A DNA stretch of 64,000 bases, from contig NZ_CP004388.1 in NCBI RefSeq assembly GCF_000300235.2, positions 3,356,001 through 3,420,000 on the forward strand. The letters run 5' to 3'. Below, piece after piece: positions 1 to 7,375 of this stretch (the stretch's first letter is position 1; every line of letters begins with the position of its first letter). A model generated the notes under the pieces. It was not told where the DNA came from. It did not search any database and saw only the letters and a program-made list of their open reading frames with translations. This DNA is from Thalassospira xiamenensis M-5 = DSM 17429. Lineage in GTDB: Bacteria; Pseudomonadota; Alphaproteobacteria; Rhodospirillales; Thalassospiraceae. Made by a program: the position numbers and the translations under genes.

Positions 1-318
1 CTCATGATCAACAAGGAGAAGTGGGAAGGTCTTGACAAGACCCAGCAGGCACAGATCGAAGCCGTCTGTAACGACAACCTGGCTTATGGTTTCGCCGAAG
101 GTGAAGCGATCCAGTTCGCAGCCCTTAAAGAACTTCAGGAAAAAGGCGTGAACATCAAGAAATGGTCGCCTGAAATGCTTGATGCCATGCGCGGTGCATG
201 GGAAGAAGTCGCAGGCGAACTTGCTGCACAGGATGCGGACTTCAAAGAAGCCTATGACAGCCTGCAGGGCTTCCGTGCCAACTACAAAATCTGGAAAGAC
301 ATCGGATATCTCGATTAA
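1..318 (+). CDS. TRAP transporter solute-binding protein DctP, C-terminal part
   Basis: The open frame runs in from the left edge and stops at a TAA, so only about the last 105 residues of a periplasmic DctP-type binding protein are present. The text is typical of the C-terminal lobe: a helical stretch rich in Glu, Ala and Gln, then the ending FRANYKIWKDIGYLD. In the family this protein captures an organic acid and delivers it to the membrane permease. DctQ and DctM genes follow on the same strand, which confirms the assignment. The substrate cannot be read from this fragment. Confidence 0.9.
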   Translation, partial: LMINKEKWEGLDKTQQAQIEAVCNDNLAYGFAEGEAIQFAALKELQEKGVNIKKWSPEMLDAMRGAWEEVAGELAAQDADFKEAYDSLQGFRANYKIWKDIGYLD

Positions 319-368
319 TCTTTCCCGGTCCTGATGCGACCTTGTGTCGGACCACAAAAAAGTCTCGG

Positions 369-398
369 CAAGGCCGGGCGCCAATGGCCCCGGCCTTG
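369..398 (+). promoter_or_regulatory. Intercistronic hairpin between dctP and dctQ
   Basis: A 10-bp perfect stem (CAAGGCCGGG pairing with CCCGGCCTTG) with a 10-nt loop lies between the binding-protein and small-permease genes. No T-run follows, so it is more likely an mRNA-stabilising or attenuating structure than a full terminator. Similar hairpins follow the other two TRAP binding-protein genes in this window. Confidence 0.6.
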
Positions 399-432
399 AC
401 CGCGATTAAGAAAAGACCCGGGAGGCTTTTTA

Positions 433-1023
433 ATGGAAGCGCTACTAAAACTGAGTGACGGCATTGATGCCATCGTTTCCCGCATCGGGAAATGGGCCGC
501 CCTGCTTGCCATTCCGTTGATGCTGACGATCATGTTTGACGTGATCCAGCGTAAATTCGGCGGCCAGGGTTCCATCAAGCTGCAGGAACTGGAATGGCAT
601 CTCCATACCGGCCTGTTCATGCTGTGTTTCGGTTTTGGCTATATTCGTGACTCTCATGTCCGCATCGAACTGATCCGTGACAATTTACGCCCGCGCACAC
701 GCGCCATCGTCGAGATGATCGGCGCGATTATCTGCATTCTGCCGTTCTGCGCACTGGTGATTTATTTTGGTTATGATTTTGTCCTTCGATCCTTCGAAAA
801 CCACGAAGTCTCTGCCTCGACCACGGGGCTGACCCATCGCTGGCTCATCAAATCAACCATCCCCATCGGCTTCGGCCTTCTCGCCATGGCCGGTTTTTCG
901 GTCTTCCTGAAATGCTATGTCTTTGTGTTCGGCCCCAGCAACCTGCGCAGCCGTGCGGGTCACTATGTCGGCGCAACACATCACGCAGACCTTGGCAACG
1001 AAGCCGCCAGGCTCAAAGACTGA
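433..1023 (+). CDS. TRAP transporter small permease DctQ
   Basis: This 196-residue protein has four predicted membrane helices, about residues 20-40, 55-75, 95-120 and 140-165, the usual layout of the DctQ (4TM) subunit. DctQ pairs with DctM to form the sodium-driven TRAP permease in the inner membrane. The ATG is preceded by GGGAGG at a spacing of 8 nt. It sits between the dctP remnant and dctM, with 23 nt separating it from dctM, so the three form one operon. Length and topology are ordinary for the family. Confidence 0.93.
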   Translation: MEALLKLSDGIDAIVSRIGKWAALLAIPLMLTIMFDVIQRKFGGQGSIKLQELEWHLHTGLFMLCFGFGYIRDSHVRIELIRDNLRPRTRAIVEMIGAIICILPFCALVIYFGYDFVLRSFENHEVSASTTGLTHRWLIKSTIPIGFGLLAMAGFSVFLKCYVFVFGPSNLRSRAGHYVGATHHADLGNEAARLKD

Positions 1024-1046
1024 TTGCGGAACGGGGATAATTCCAA

Positions 1047-2438
1047 ATGGAAAACTTCTATATCGAAGACTGGTTTCCGCTGATCATGTTTGCCTCGCTG
1101 GGCATTCTGGTCTTCTCGGGGCTACCGGTCGCATTCGTCATTTCGGGCATCGGGATCGCCTTTGGCTTCCTTGGCATGGCCTATGACGTCTTCTCATTCA
1201 TTGAATTCTTCAACATCGTATCGCGCATCTGGGGTGGCATCGCCGAAAACATGGTGATGGTTGCCGTTCCGATGTTCATCTATATGGGCACGATGCTGGA
1301 AAAAAGCGGCGTTGCCGAAGACCTGCTTGAATGCCTGAACGTGCTGATGCGCAAGGTTCCCGGGGGTCTGGCACTTTCGGTTACCCTGATGGGTACGATC
1401 ATGGCCGCCACCACCGGCATCATCGGTGCATCGGTTGTGATGATGACCCTGCTTGCCCTGCCGGTCATGCTGCGCCGCAATTATGATCCGTCGCTTGCGA
1501 CCGGGACGATTGCCGCATCGGGAACGCTCGGCATTCTGATCCCGCCAAGCATCATGCTGGTCCTGATGTCCGACCTTCTGTCGGTTTCGGTCGGGAACCT
1601 GTTCCTGGCGGCGATCATTCCGGGTCTGTTGCTGGCATCGCTTTATACCATCTATATCTTTGTGCGGTGCCAGATGCAGCCCCATCTTGCCCCGCCCCTG
1701 CCCGATGCCGAAGCGGTCCATGGCACGGAGATGCTGCGCATGATGGTGCGAAGCTTCATCCCGCCGGTCTTCCTGATTGTGCTGGTGCTGGGATCGATCT
1801 TTGCCGGTTTTGCCACCCCGACCGAGGCCGCAGGCGTTGGTGCGGTAGGCGCGACCTTCCTGGCACTGGTCAAGGGTCGCCTGAAATGGGATGTGCTTAA
1901 GGACGTCTGCGAACGGTCGGCTTTGACCGGGGCGATGCTGTTCTTCCTGTTTGCCGGTGCAACCGTCTTCTCCTATGTGTTCCGTTCACTGGGCGGGGAT
2001 GATCTGGTTATCGATCTGGTCGATAGCGCCGGCCTTGGGGCGTGGGGCGTTCTGTTCCTGCTGATGCTGATCGTGTTCATACTTGGCTTCTTCTTCGACT
2101 GGGTCGAAATCACCCTGATCGTGTTGCCGATCTTTGCACCCGTCATTGCACAGCTTGATTTCGGTGATCACCTTGCCGTTGCCGGGATTGGCCCGACCGA
2201 GACACAGGTTCTGACCTGGTTTGCCGTCATGGTTGCGGTCAATTTGCAAACCAGCTTCCTGACACCGCCCTTCGGGTTTGCCCTGTTCTATCTTAAGGGC
2301 GTCGCACCGAAATCGATCACCATCCAGCAGATTTACAAAGGCATCATTCCCTTTGTCATCCTGCAGGTGATCGGGCTGTTGCTGGTGATGTATTTCCCGG
2401 AACTGGCGCTGTGGATGCCAAATACCATTCTTGAATAG
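1047..2438 (+). CDS. TRAP transporter large permease DctM
   Basis: The 463-residue product is a polytopic membrane protein with about 12 helices. It contains TRAP large-subunit signatures such as the LGILIPPSIMLV segment near residue 165, the ATPTEAAGVGA segment near residue 255 and the NLQTSFLTPPFGFALF stretch near residue 395. It forms the transport channel with DctQ and is driven by a sodium or proton gradient. It is the last gene of the operon and is followed within 20 nt by a strong terminator. Confidence 0.95.
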   Translation: MENFYIEDWFPLIMFASLGILVFSGLPVAFVISGIGIAFGFLGMAYDVFSFIEFFNIVSRIWGGIAENMVMVAVPMFIYMGTMLEKSGVAEDLLECLNVLMRKVPGGLALSVTLMGTIMAATTGIIGASVVMMTLLALPVMLRRNYDPSLATGTIAASGTLGILIPPSIMLVLMSDLLSVSVGNLFLAAIIPGLLLASLYTIYIFVRCQMQPHLAPPLPDAEAVHGTEMLRMMVRSFIPPVFLIVLVLGSIFAGFATPTEAAGVGAVGATFLALVKGRLKWDVLKDVCERSALTGAMLFFLFAGATVFSYVFRSLGGDDLVIDLVDSAGLGAWGVLFLLMLIVFILGFFFDWVEITLIVLPIFAPVIAQLDFGDHLAVAGIGPTETQVLTWFAVMVAVNLQTSFLTPPFGFALFYLKGVAPKSITIQQIYKGIIPFVILQVIGLLLVMYFPELALWMPNTILE

Positions 2439-2456
2439 GCTTATGTCTGTCACATC

Positions 2457-2485
2457 AAAGGCACCGTGCAAACGGTGCCTTTTTG
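2457..2485 (+). terminator. Rho-independent terminator of the first TRAP operon
   Basis: GGCACCG and CGGTGCC arms (7 bp) with a 6-nt loop are followed by TTTTT, starting about 20 nt after the dctM stop codon. Confidence 0.9.
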
Positions 2486-2506
2486 TTTCCATCCCCTGCA
2501 ACACAA

Positions 2507-2531
2507 AGAAAAACCGCCCCGACAGGGCGGC
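2507..2531 (-). terminator. Terminator of the DUF2336 gene
   Basis: On the minus strand a CCGCCC/GGGCGG stem with a short loop is followed by a run of five T. It lies about 30 nt beyond the stop codon of the DUF2336 gene. Confidence 0.85.
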
Positions 2532-2562
2532 TATAATCTTTAATGTCCAAAGGGATGCCGGA

Positions 2563-3702
2563 CTATTGCTGCGGCAGGTTCCGCTCGCTTGGCAATTGCA
2601 GCATACGGCCCATCAGGTAATCGACATCGTCTGAGTCAAATTCGACACCAAGATCACCATACTGGGTCAGAACCCGTTCAATCATCCGGCGTGAATAGCG
2701 TTCCCGATCACGTTCCCCGCCATCAAGGTCGGTTTCACGCGCAACTTCTATGGCCGCGCGAATGCCCGGGAAGAAATGTTTGGGCATGTCAGCCTTGTTG
2801 TAAATCGCTTCAAGCCCGAACGGGCCGCTATCATGGATCAGAATGCGGGTATTGATCAGTGACACCCCGGCACGGCGCGCAAGGGCGGCTTCGAAAAAGG
2901 CAACATCGCCCATGCAAAGCGCACGCAGGATCAGACCGCTGGTCAGACGGTTGTTGGTGTGAAGATGTTCGACCAGAAGCTCGACATCGCGTTCTTCCGC
3001 ACCATCCCCCAGAAGGCCAATGGTCGCACTTTCCTGCGACTGGGTCATGACCGCATTCACGATCCCCTCGGGGATGTGGCCGCGCGCAATCAGTTCGGAT
3101 CGCATCCGGTCAGACACCAGCGTCACAAGCCGTTCGGCAATCGTGATCGGCAGATGGTTGCGTTCGATCATCGGCTTTTGGATGCGCTCGTTCTCGCCGA
3201 ATTCATCCACAACCTTTTGCAGGGAATGTTCACTGATCTGTGCGCCGTCATTCGAAATCAGATCGACCATCACGTCTTCATGACCGATATCGACAAGAGT
3301 TGCCGAAACGATTTCCGACACATGCGGTCGTGATGCGATGGCACGCTGTTTTTCAACACTGTCGGCATTGTCACCGATAATGTCGACCAGATCCTCGTCA
3401 TTGAGAACTTCGGAAAATTTCAGGATCGGCAGGGCCACATCATCAACGTCGCGTGCAAGGGTCGCTGCGACATCGTGGGGCACAAGCGGGGTCTGCTTAA
3501 GGTTCTTGGCCAGCGCCTTGCGCACACGCACTTCCGCGTCACGCACCATCAGCCGGAAAATATCCTCGGCAAGCAGACGTTCGCTGTCACTCAGGCTTTC
3601 AGCAGAAAATTCACGGCTGATTTTCTCGGCCGTTTCGGCACGATTCTTCCCGGAAGGATCCTGGATCAGATTGTTAAGATCTTCTTTGGTTATACGCGGC
3701 AA
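2563..3702 (-). CDS. DUF2336 domain-containing protein
   Basis: A 379-residue soluble, mainly helical protein with the repeated HEAT-like pattern of DUF2336, common in Rhodospirillales. The family has no settled biochemical function. Residues 50-120 (AEVRVRKALAKNLKQ and DDVALPILKFSEVL segments) are the most recognisable. The first codon appears to be TTG at 3702: GGGAG lies 7 nt upstream and the next in-frame ATG would remove about 50 residues of the conserved N-terminus. It is divergent from the cytochrome c gene. It stands alone with its own terminator. Confidence 0.8.
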   Translation of the reverse strand: MPRITKEDLNNLIQDPSGKNRAETAEKISREFSAESLSDSERLLAEDIFRLMVRDAEVRVRKALAKNLKQTPLVPHDVAATLARDVDDVALPILKFSEVLNDEDLVDIIGDNADSVEKQRAIASRPHVSEIVSATLVDIGHEDVMVDLISNDGAQISEHSLQKVVDEFGENERIQKPMIERNHLPITIAERLVTLVSDRMRSELIARGHIPEGIVNAVMTQSQESATIGLLGDGAEERDVELLVEHLHTNNRLTSGLILRALCMGDVAFFEAALARRAGVSLINTRILIHDSGPFGLEAIYNKADMPKHFFPGIRAAIEVARETDLDGGERDRERYSRRMIERVLTQYGDLGVEFDSDDVDYLMGRMLQLPSERNLPQQ

Positions 3703-3894
3703 TGGAGTTCTCCCGGCACGCTAAGCAATCGGCTGCCAACCATTTGTAATTCTTTATACACCGTAGGGCCGATTGACTAAACGCAAATTATTCAGTTCCT
3801 GCATGTGGTAAATGTCGTGTCGAATTCGGGAAACTCAACAGTAAGCCGATCTTTTTTAACGAAAAGCGAATTTTTGCTTCTGTTTATGTTTTTC

Positions 3895-3910
3895 GGTTCA
3901 CTTGTGAACC
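3895..3910. promoter_or_regulatory. Palindrome upstream of the cytochrome c gene
   Basis: GGTTCAC and GTGAACC arms of 7 bp are separated by TT, a 16-bp two-fold symmetric site. It is centred about 66 nt before the cytochrome c start codon in the shared gap with the DUF2336 gene. A dimeric regulator could bind it. The regulator is unknown. Confidence 0.4.
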
Positions 3911-3968
3911 AACCAACGACACAATGTAGTGGGAACCCTACCACCGCAGACCAAGAGAGGCCCGCAAT

Positions 3969-4364
3969 ATGAATTTGACCAAAACACTTACCATCGCCGC
4001 CACCCTGGCCGTACTCGGCATGGCACCGGCAATGGCTGGTGATGCCGAAAAAGGCGAAAAAGTTTTCAAGAAATGCGCTGCCTGCCACAGTGTGGAACCT
4101 GGCCAGAACAAGGTCGGACCATCGCTGGCGGGGGCCTTTGGTGCGCAATGTGGCCATGTCGCCGACTTTAAATACGGCAAAGGCTATCAGGCTGCTTGTG
4201 AAAAAGGTTTCACCATCGATGAAGCCTTCCTGGTTGACTATCTTCAGGATCCGTCAGCCAAGCTTAGCGAAATCTCGGGTTCGAAAGAACGCTCGAAGAT
4301 GACCTTCAAGCTGAAAAAAGAAGACGAAATTGCCGATGTCATCGAATATCTGAAAGCGCACTAA
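3969..4364 (+). CDS. Periplasmic class I cytochrome c
   Basis: The 131-residue product begins with a Sec signal peptide, probably cleaved after AMA at residue 23. One CxxCH haem motif (Cys36, Cys39, His40) follows, and Met111 in the SKMTF segment is the likely sixth ligand. This is the layout of cytochrome c2/c550-type electron carriers, which shuttle electrons in the periplasm between the bc1 complex and oxidases or reductases. Two extra cysteines (61 and 77) may form a disulfide. GAGAGG precedes the ATG. The gene is monocistronic and ends at a hairpin terminator. Confidence 0.93.
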   Translation: MNLTKTLTIAATLAVLGMAPAMAGDAEKGEKVFKKCAACHSVEPGQNKVGPSLAGAFGAQCGHVADFKYGKGYQAACEKGFTIDEAFLVDYLQDPSAKLSEISGSKERSKMTFKLKKEDEIADVIEYLKAH

Positions 4365-4388
4365 GCCTTTCGATATCCGGTACCGGAA

Positions 4389-4424
4389 TAAAAAACGGCC
4401 AGTGCTTCTGCATTGGCCGTTTTC
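4389..4424. terminator. Bidirectional terminator
   Basis: An ACGGCCA-based stem of about 10 bp is flanked by an A-run on the left and a T-run on the right. It lies between the convergent cytochrome c and hypothetical genes and can serve both. Confidence 0.85.
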
Positions 4425-4439
4425 ATGTGTGCGAAGATA

Positions 4440-5180
4440 TCACGCTGCGGCGCGTCGCCGACCAAGTTCCTCGGTGATCGCGCGGATTTGCTCCTCGACC
4501 CGAATATCGATGGTCGATGTAACTTCCAGTTCGCGATCTTCGTAAACATCGCGATCAGGATGCTTTTCACGCCATTCGTTGATTGTCATATCACGCAGGC
4601 GAATCAGCTGTTCGATTTGCGGCCGATACAGAAAGATCATCCCCGATATCCAGCGATTTACCGGCCAGGATGGTTGCGCATGATCAATGATGAAGTTTTC
4701 GAGCATATTGATCACGGTTTCGCCGTCATACCAGACTTCGCCGGTCACCCACCGGTTGGTGGTGAACAGACGCTGGGCAAAACCGTATTCATCCATCGAT
4801 ACCGCAATCAGGTGCGACAGCGCGTCATTTGGCCCTTCGGGATAGTCAAATCCCTCAATCGGTAACGGCTTTGACCCGGCCGGCATACCGCGCGGCCGCA
4901 GGAAGGTATGGAAATGTCCATGCTCGTTCCAACTGCGCTGTTCGTCTTTGGGATGGGCATGATAATAAAACTGGGCGTGCGAATTTCGGTCATACACATC
5001 CCCTTCGGGATAGTGCGTCCATTCATAAAAAGGCCCCGCCGTCTTGATCAGTTCACCGACAATATTATCGCCGGTCACCGTCAAGACCCGGTGGCATTCC
5101 ATAACATCGCGTCCCGCAGTCAGCATCCGTTCAAGCCGTCCGGTCGGAAGCGATGTCCAGTCAATTGCAATTTCGGTCAT
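4440..5180 (-). CDS. Conserved hypothetical protein with a His-rich motif
   Basis: I do not recognise a characterised family. The 246-residue product is soluble and has no signal peptide. Residues 65-95 hold a dense cluster of histidines and aromatics (QFYYHAHP, then NEHGHFHTFLRP), which could bind a metal or form a cupin-like active site. The C-terminal 40 residues are charged and probably helical. The ATG at 5180 is the only good candidate start, although the ribosome-binding site is weak. It is convergent with the cytochrome c gene. No neighbour suggests a pathway. Confidence 0.7.
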   Translation of the reverse strand: MTEIAIDWTSLPTGRLERMLTAGRDVMECHRVLTVTGDNIVGELIKTAGPFYEWTHYPEGDVYDRNSHAQFYYHAHPKDEQRSWNEHGHFHTFLRPRGMPAGSKPLPIEGFDYPEGPNDALSHLIAVSMDEYGFAQRLFTTNRWVTGEVWYDGETVINMLENFIIDHAQPSWPVNRWISGMIFLYRPQIEQLIRLRDMTINEWREKHPDRDVYEDRELEVTSTIDIRVEEQIRAITEELGRRRAAA

Positions 5181-5319
5181 TCCAACACCAGTAACCTTGC
5201 GATGAGAATCCTATCCGCAGCGGCAGAAATAACCCGTCCATGACCATGACGGCCAATTAATCCCGTTCAAGAATTAGTGATTCTGTCACAATGTGCAAGT
5301 CTGCTTCGAAAACAGGTCA

Positions 5320-6189
5320 CTATTCATGCATCAACCGAAATCCGATAAGGATATGCTGCATATGTTCCGGCCTGCCATGGCGGGCGGCGGGGCGGCAAAC
5401 ACCGCATCCCCGATCATCCCAAGATCCGCCCTTAACAATACGGTATCCGGCTTGCAAACTGGTGGCCGTCCATTCAAACACCTGCCCCGCCCCGTCATAC
5501 AGCCCATAAGGTCCGGGTTCGAACTGTCCCACCGGGACTGTATCAAACGGGCCGCGATCGGCACTGTTCAATTGCAGCGGATCATAAATATTGCCCCAGG
5601 GATAGAAAATGCCGTCCGCACCGCGAACCGCCTTCTCCCAATAGATTTCTTCGGGGATGCGCCACTTGATGCCGGTTTTCGAACTTAGCCAGGCGGCATA
5701 ATCCTGGGCATCACGCCACGACACCAGAACAACCGGATGATTGCCCTTGCCACGCGGCGGTTCGCCATTCTGCCACGCAAAGGGACGGGTCGCGTCATAT
5801 CCGTAAATCAGACCAAGACTTTCCCAGTCTTCCTCGCTGATATCGGGCGCCTCACGACCGGTATCCCGGACAAAGGCGGCATACTGATCATTGGTGACCG
5901 GCGTTTTCATGATGAAATAGTCGGGCAGATAAATGTGCCATTTATCGACTTCAACATCGTACCAGCGATTCCGGCGGCTGATGTCATGGCCATAGACCTG
6001 CTCATCAATCTGATAGGCATATTGCCGTTCAATCGCATCCGACCCCTGAAAGAACCAACCGGCCGGAATTTCCGCCACATCGGCATATGGTACATCTGCG
6101 GACTGCGCCCGCACAGAACCGGGCAACGACATCGCGGCCAAAACGGTCGCAAAAAGCCCGCCGATCATGTGACTCTGCTGTTTTTTCAT
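5320..6189 (-). CDS. Exported formylglycine-generating-enzyme-like (SUMF1) protein
   Basis: The 289-residue product has a signal peptide (about residues 1-28, ending VRA) and then a full FGE-sulfatase domain. Visible family marks are EIPAGWFFQGSD, MKTPVTNDQYAAFV, HPVVLVSWRDAQDYAAWL, WRIPEEIYWEKAVRG, YPWGN and a terminal KGGSW...IGFRLM. True FGEs oxidise a sulfatase cysteine using two active-site cysteines. Aligned by eye, the first catalytic cysteine is Asp here while a later one is kept, so this is more likely a non-FGE member. No sulfatase gene is in the window. Confidence 0.87.
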   Translation of the reverse strand: MKKQQSHMIGGLFATVLAAMSLPGSVRAQSADVPYADVAEIPAGWFFQGSDAIERQYAYQIDEQVYGHDISRRNRWYDVEVDKWHIYLPDYFIMKTPVTNDQYAAFVRDTGREAPDISEEDWESLGLIYGYDATRPFAWQNGEPPRGKGNHPVVLVSWRDAQDYAAWLSSKTGIKWRIPEEIYWEKAVRGADGIFYPWGNIYDPLQLNSADRGPFDTVPVGQFEPGPYGLYDGAGQVFEWTATSLQAGYRIVKGGSWDDRGCGVCRPAARHGRPEHMQHILIGFRLMHE

Positions 6190-6525
6190 TGTCTGTTCCG
6201 GTCTCCGTGATGGCTGTTCTCACGGTTTATTCAACCGTACGCCATGCTCCGCTCCCCGTATCCCTGATTTCTTAAATGCGTAAAATCTATCGGTTTTTCA
6301 ATCGTTTTGATACCAAAGCATAAAAAATCAAACATGAATTGTTCGCGACTCATTCAACCGTTGGCATATTTTGACCGCTTCTTTCACACGGCTCTCTCAC
6401 ATAACAGTGAAACCATGTGACGTTCCGGGCGACCTGATTTGGCGCATATTGGCCTGCATCGGACGAAAAACATTCAAACGTCCCTAAGTCAGATCGAAAT
6501 GAACGCTTAATCAGTGAGGCAATCA
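6190..6525. other. AT-rich intergenic gap between divergent genes
   Basis: This 336-nt gap separates the FGE-like gene (-) from the NPCAA repeat gene (+). It is AT-rich around 6260-6350 and must contain both promoters. I see no convincing open frame, RNA gene or long inverted repeat. The only clear signal is the GAGG ribosome-binding site at 6516-6519 for the downstream gene. Confidence 0.5.
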
Positions 6526-6846
6526 ATGTCCAAAAAATCCAGCTTCTTCTCCCAGTCGGCCCTGATGCCCGCGATTGCCGTTGGTGCCGGCCTTGTCATG
6601 GCAGCCCCGATGGCAATGGCGGCCCCGCTTCCGACACCGACCGCCGAAGTCGCGACCTGCACAGCCAATCCTTGCGCGGCCAACCCCTGTGCCGCAACCC
6701 CCTGTGCCGCAAACCCGTGCGCGGCCAAAAAGGTCGTCAATCCCTGCAGCCCGTGCGCGGCCAACCCTTGTGCTGCAAATCCTTGCGCGGCGGCTAACCC
6801 CTGCGCTGCCAATCCGTGTGCGGCAAATCCCTGTGCTGCCAAATAA
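6526..6846 (+). CDS. Exported Cys-rich NPCAA-repeat protein
   Basis: The ATG at 6526 has GAGG 6 nt upstream and gives a 106-residue product. Residues 1-32 form a signal peptide ending AMA, followed by a short Pro/Thr/Ala linker. The remainder is a run of Asn-Pro-Cys-Ala-Ala pentapeptides, with Thr or Ser replacing Asn twice, broken by one KKVV insert and one extra Ala. There are 12 cysteines, almost all in XPC triplets, and no other side-chain chemistry. The evenly spaced cysteines suggest a periplasmic metal-binding or redox-buffering peptide. The family function is unknown to me. No maturation gene is adjacent. Confidence 0.8.
   Translation: MSKKSSFFSQSALMPAIAVGAGLVMAAPMAMAAPLPTPTAEVATCTANPCAANPCAATPCAANPCAAKKVVNPCSPCAANPCAANPCAAANPCAANPCAANPCAAK
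6667..6843 (+). repeat. 15-bp in-frame coding repeat (NPCAA units)
   Basis: About eleven tandem copies of a 15-nt unit encode Asn/Thr/Ser-Pro-Cys-Ala-Ala. Synonymous positions vary between copies (AAT/AAC, TGC/TGT, GCG/GCC/GCT/GCA), so the peptide rather than the DNA is being kept. One KKVV interruption near 6728 splits the array into blocks of four and seven. Confidence 0.85.
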
Positions 6847-6873
6847 CCGGGCCGATCCGTCGCCCTGACCATG

Positions 6874-6908
6874 CAAAAGGGGCAGTGCTTTTGGCGCTGC
6901 CCCTTTTT
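6874..6908. terminator. Bidirectional terminator
   Basis: AAAAGGGGCAG and CTGCCCCTTTT-type arms form a long stem ending in a T-run on the plus strand and preceded by A on the other. It separates the repeat-protein gene from the convergent universal stress gene. Confidence 0.9.
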
Positions 6909-6932
6909 CGTGTCTGTCCGGAACGATAGCAA

Positions 6933-7361
6933 TCAGTCGCGAACCACCATCACCGAACAATCGGCATGGCGAACAACCCGCGCGGCATTCGGCCCCAGAA
7001 GGTAATCCTTCAATTCCGGGCGGTGTGCCCCGATGACGATCAGATCGCAATTGGTCTTTTTCGCCATTTTCAGGATCACTTCATAGACCGTGCCCTGTCC
7101 CACGATATGCTGGACCTTAAGGTCGGACGGAATATGTTCGGAAACGAACTGGTGCAGTCTTTCGTTATAGGCATCAAGAACCTTTTTCTCGTAACCCTTC
7201 GGAAAGAACTGCCCGACCATCGACATCCCGACCGTGGGAACCACGGTCAGGACATGAAGGCGCGCATTGAATGCCTGGGCTTGCTTGATTGCGACCGGAA
7301 TGGCTTTTTTCCAGGATAGATCGTGATCAAGATCCACTGTAACCAGAATATCCTTATACAT
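6933..7361 (-). CDS. Universal stress protein (UspA family), TRAP-associated
   Basis: The 142-residue cytoplasmic product has the single Usp alpha/beta fold. It begins YKDILVTVDLD, and near residues 108-135 has an IGAHRP...YLLGPNAARVVRHADCSVMVV nucleotide-binding segment. An AAGGAGGG site precedes its ATG. It lies 14 nt after the fused TRAP permease gene, so it is the last gene of that operon. In Halomonas the comparable protein TeaD binds ATP and tunes the TeaABC TRAP transporter, so a similar regulatory role is plausible here but not shown. Confidence 0.92.
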   Translation of the reverse strand: MYKDILVTVDLDHDLSWKKAIPVAIKQAQAFNARLHVLTVVPTVGMSMVGQFFPKGYEKKVLDAYNERLHQFVSEHIPSDLKVQHIVGQGTVYEVILKMAKKTNCDLIVIGAHRPELKDYLLGPNAARVVRHADCSVMVVRD

Positions 7362-7375
7362 GGACTTGGCCCTCC

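Noticed and set aside
6526-6846. NPCAA protein as a bufferin or other copper RiPP precursor
   Set aside because: No partner maturation genes of those systems lie nearby and the repeat differs from the motifs I know.
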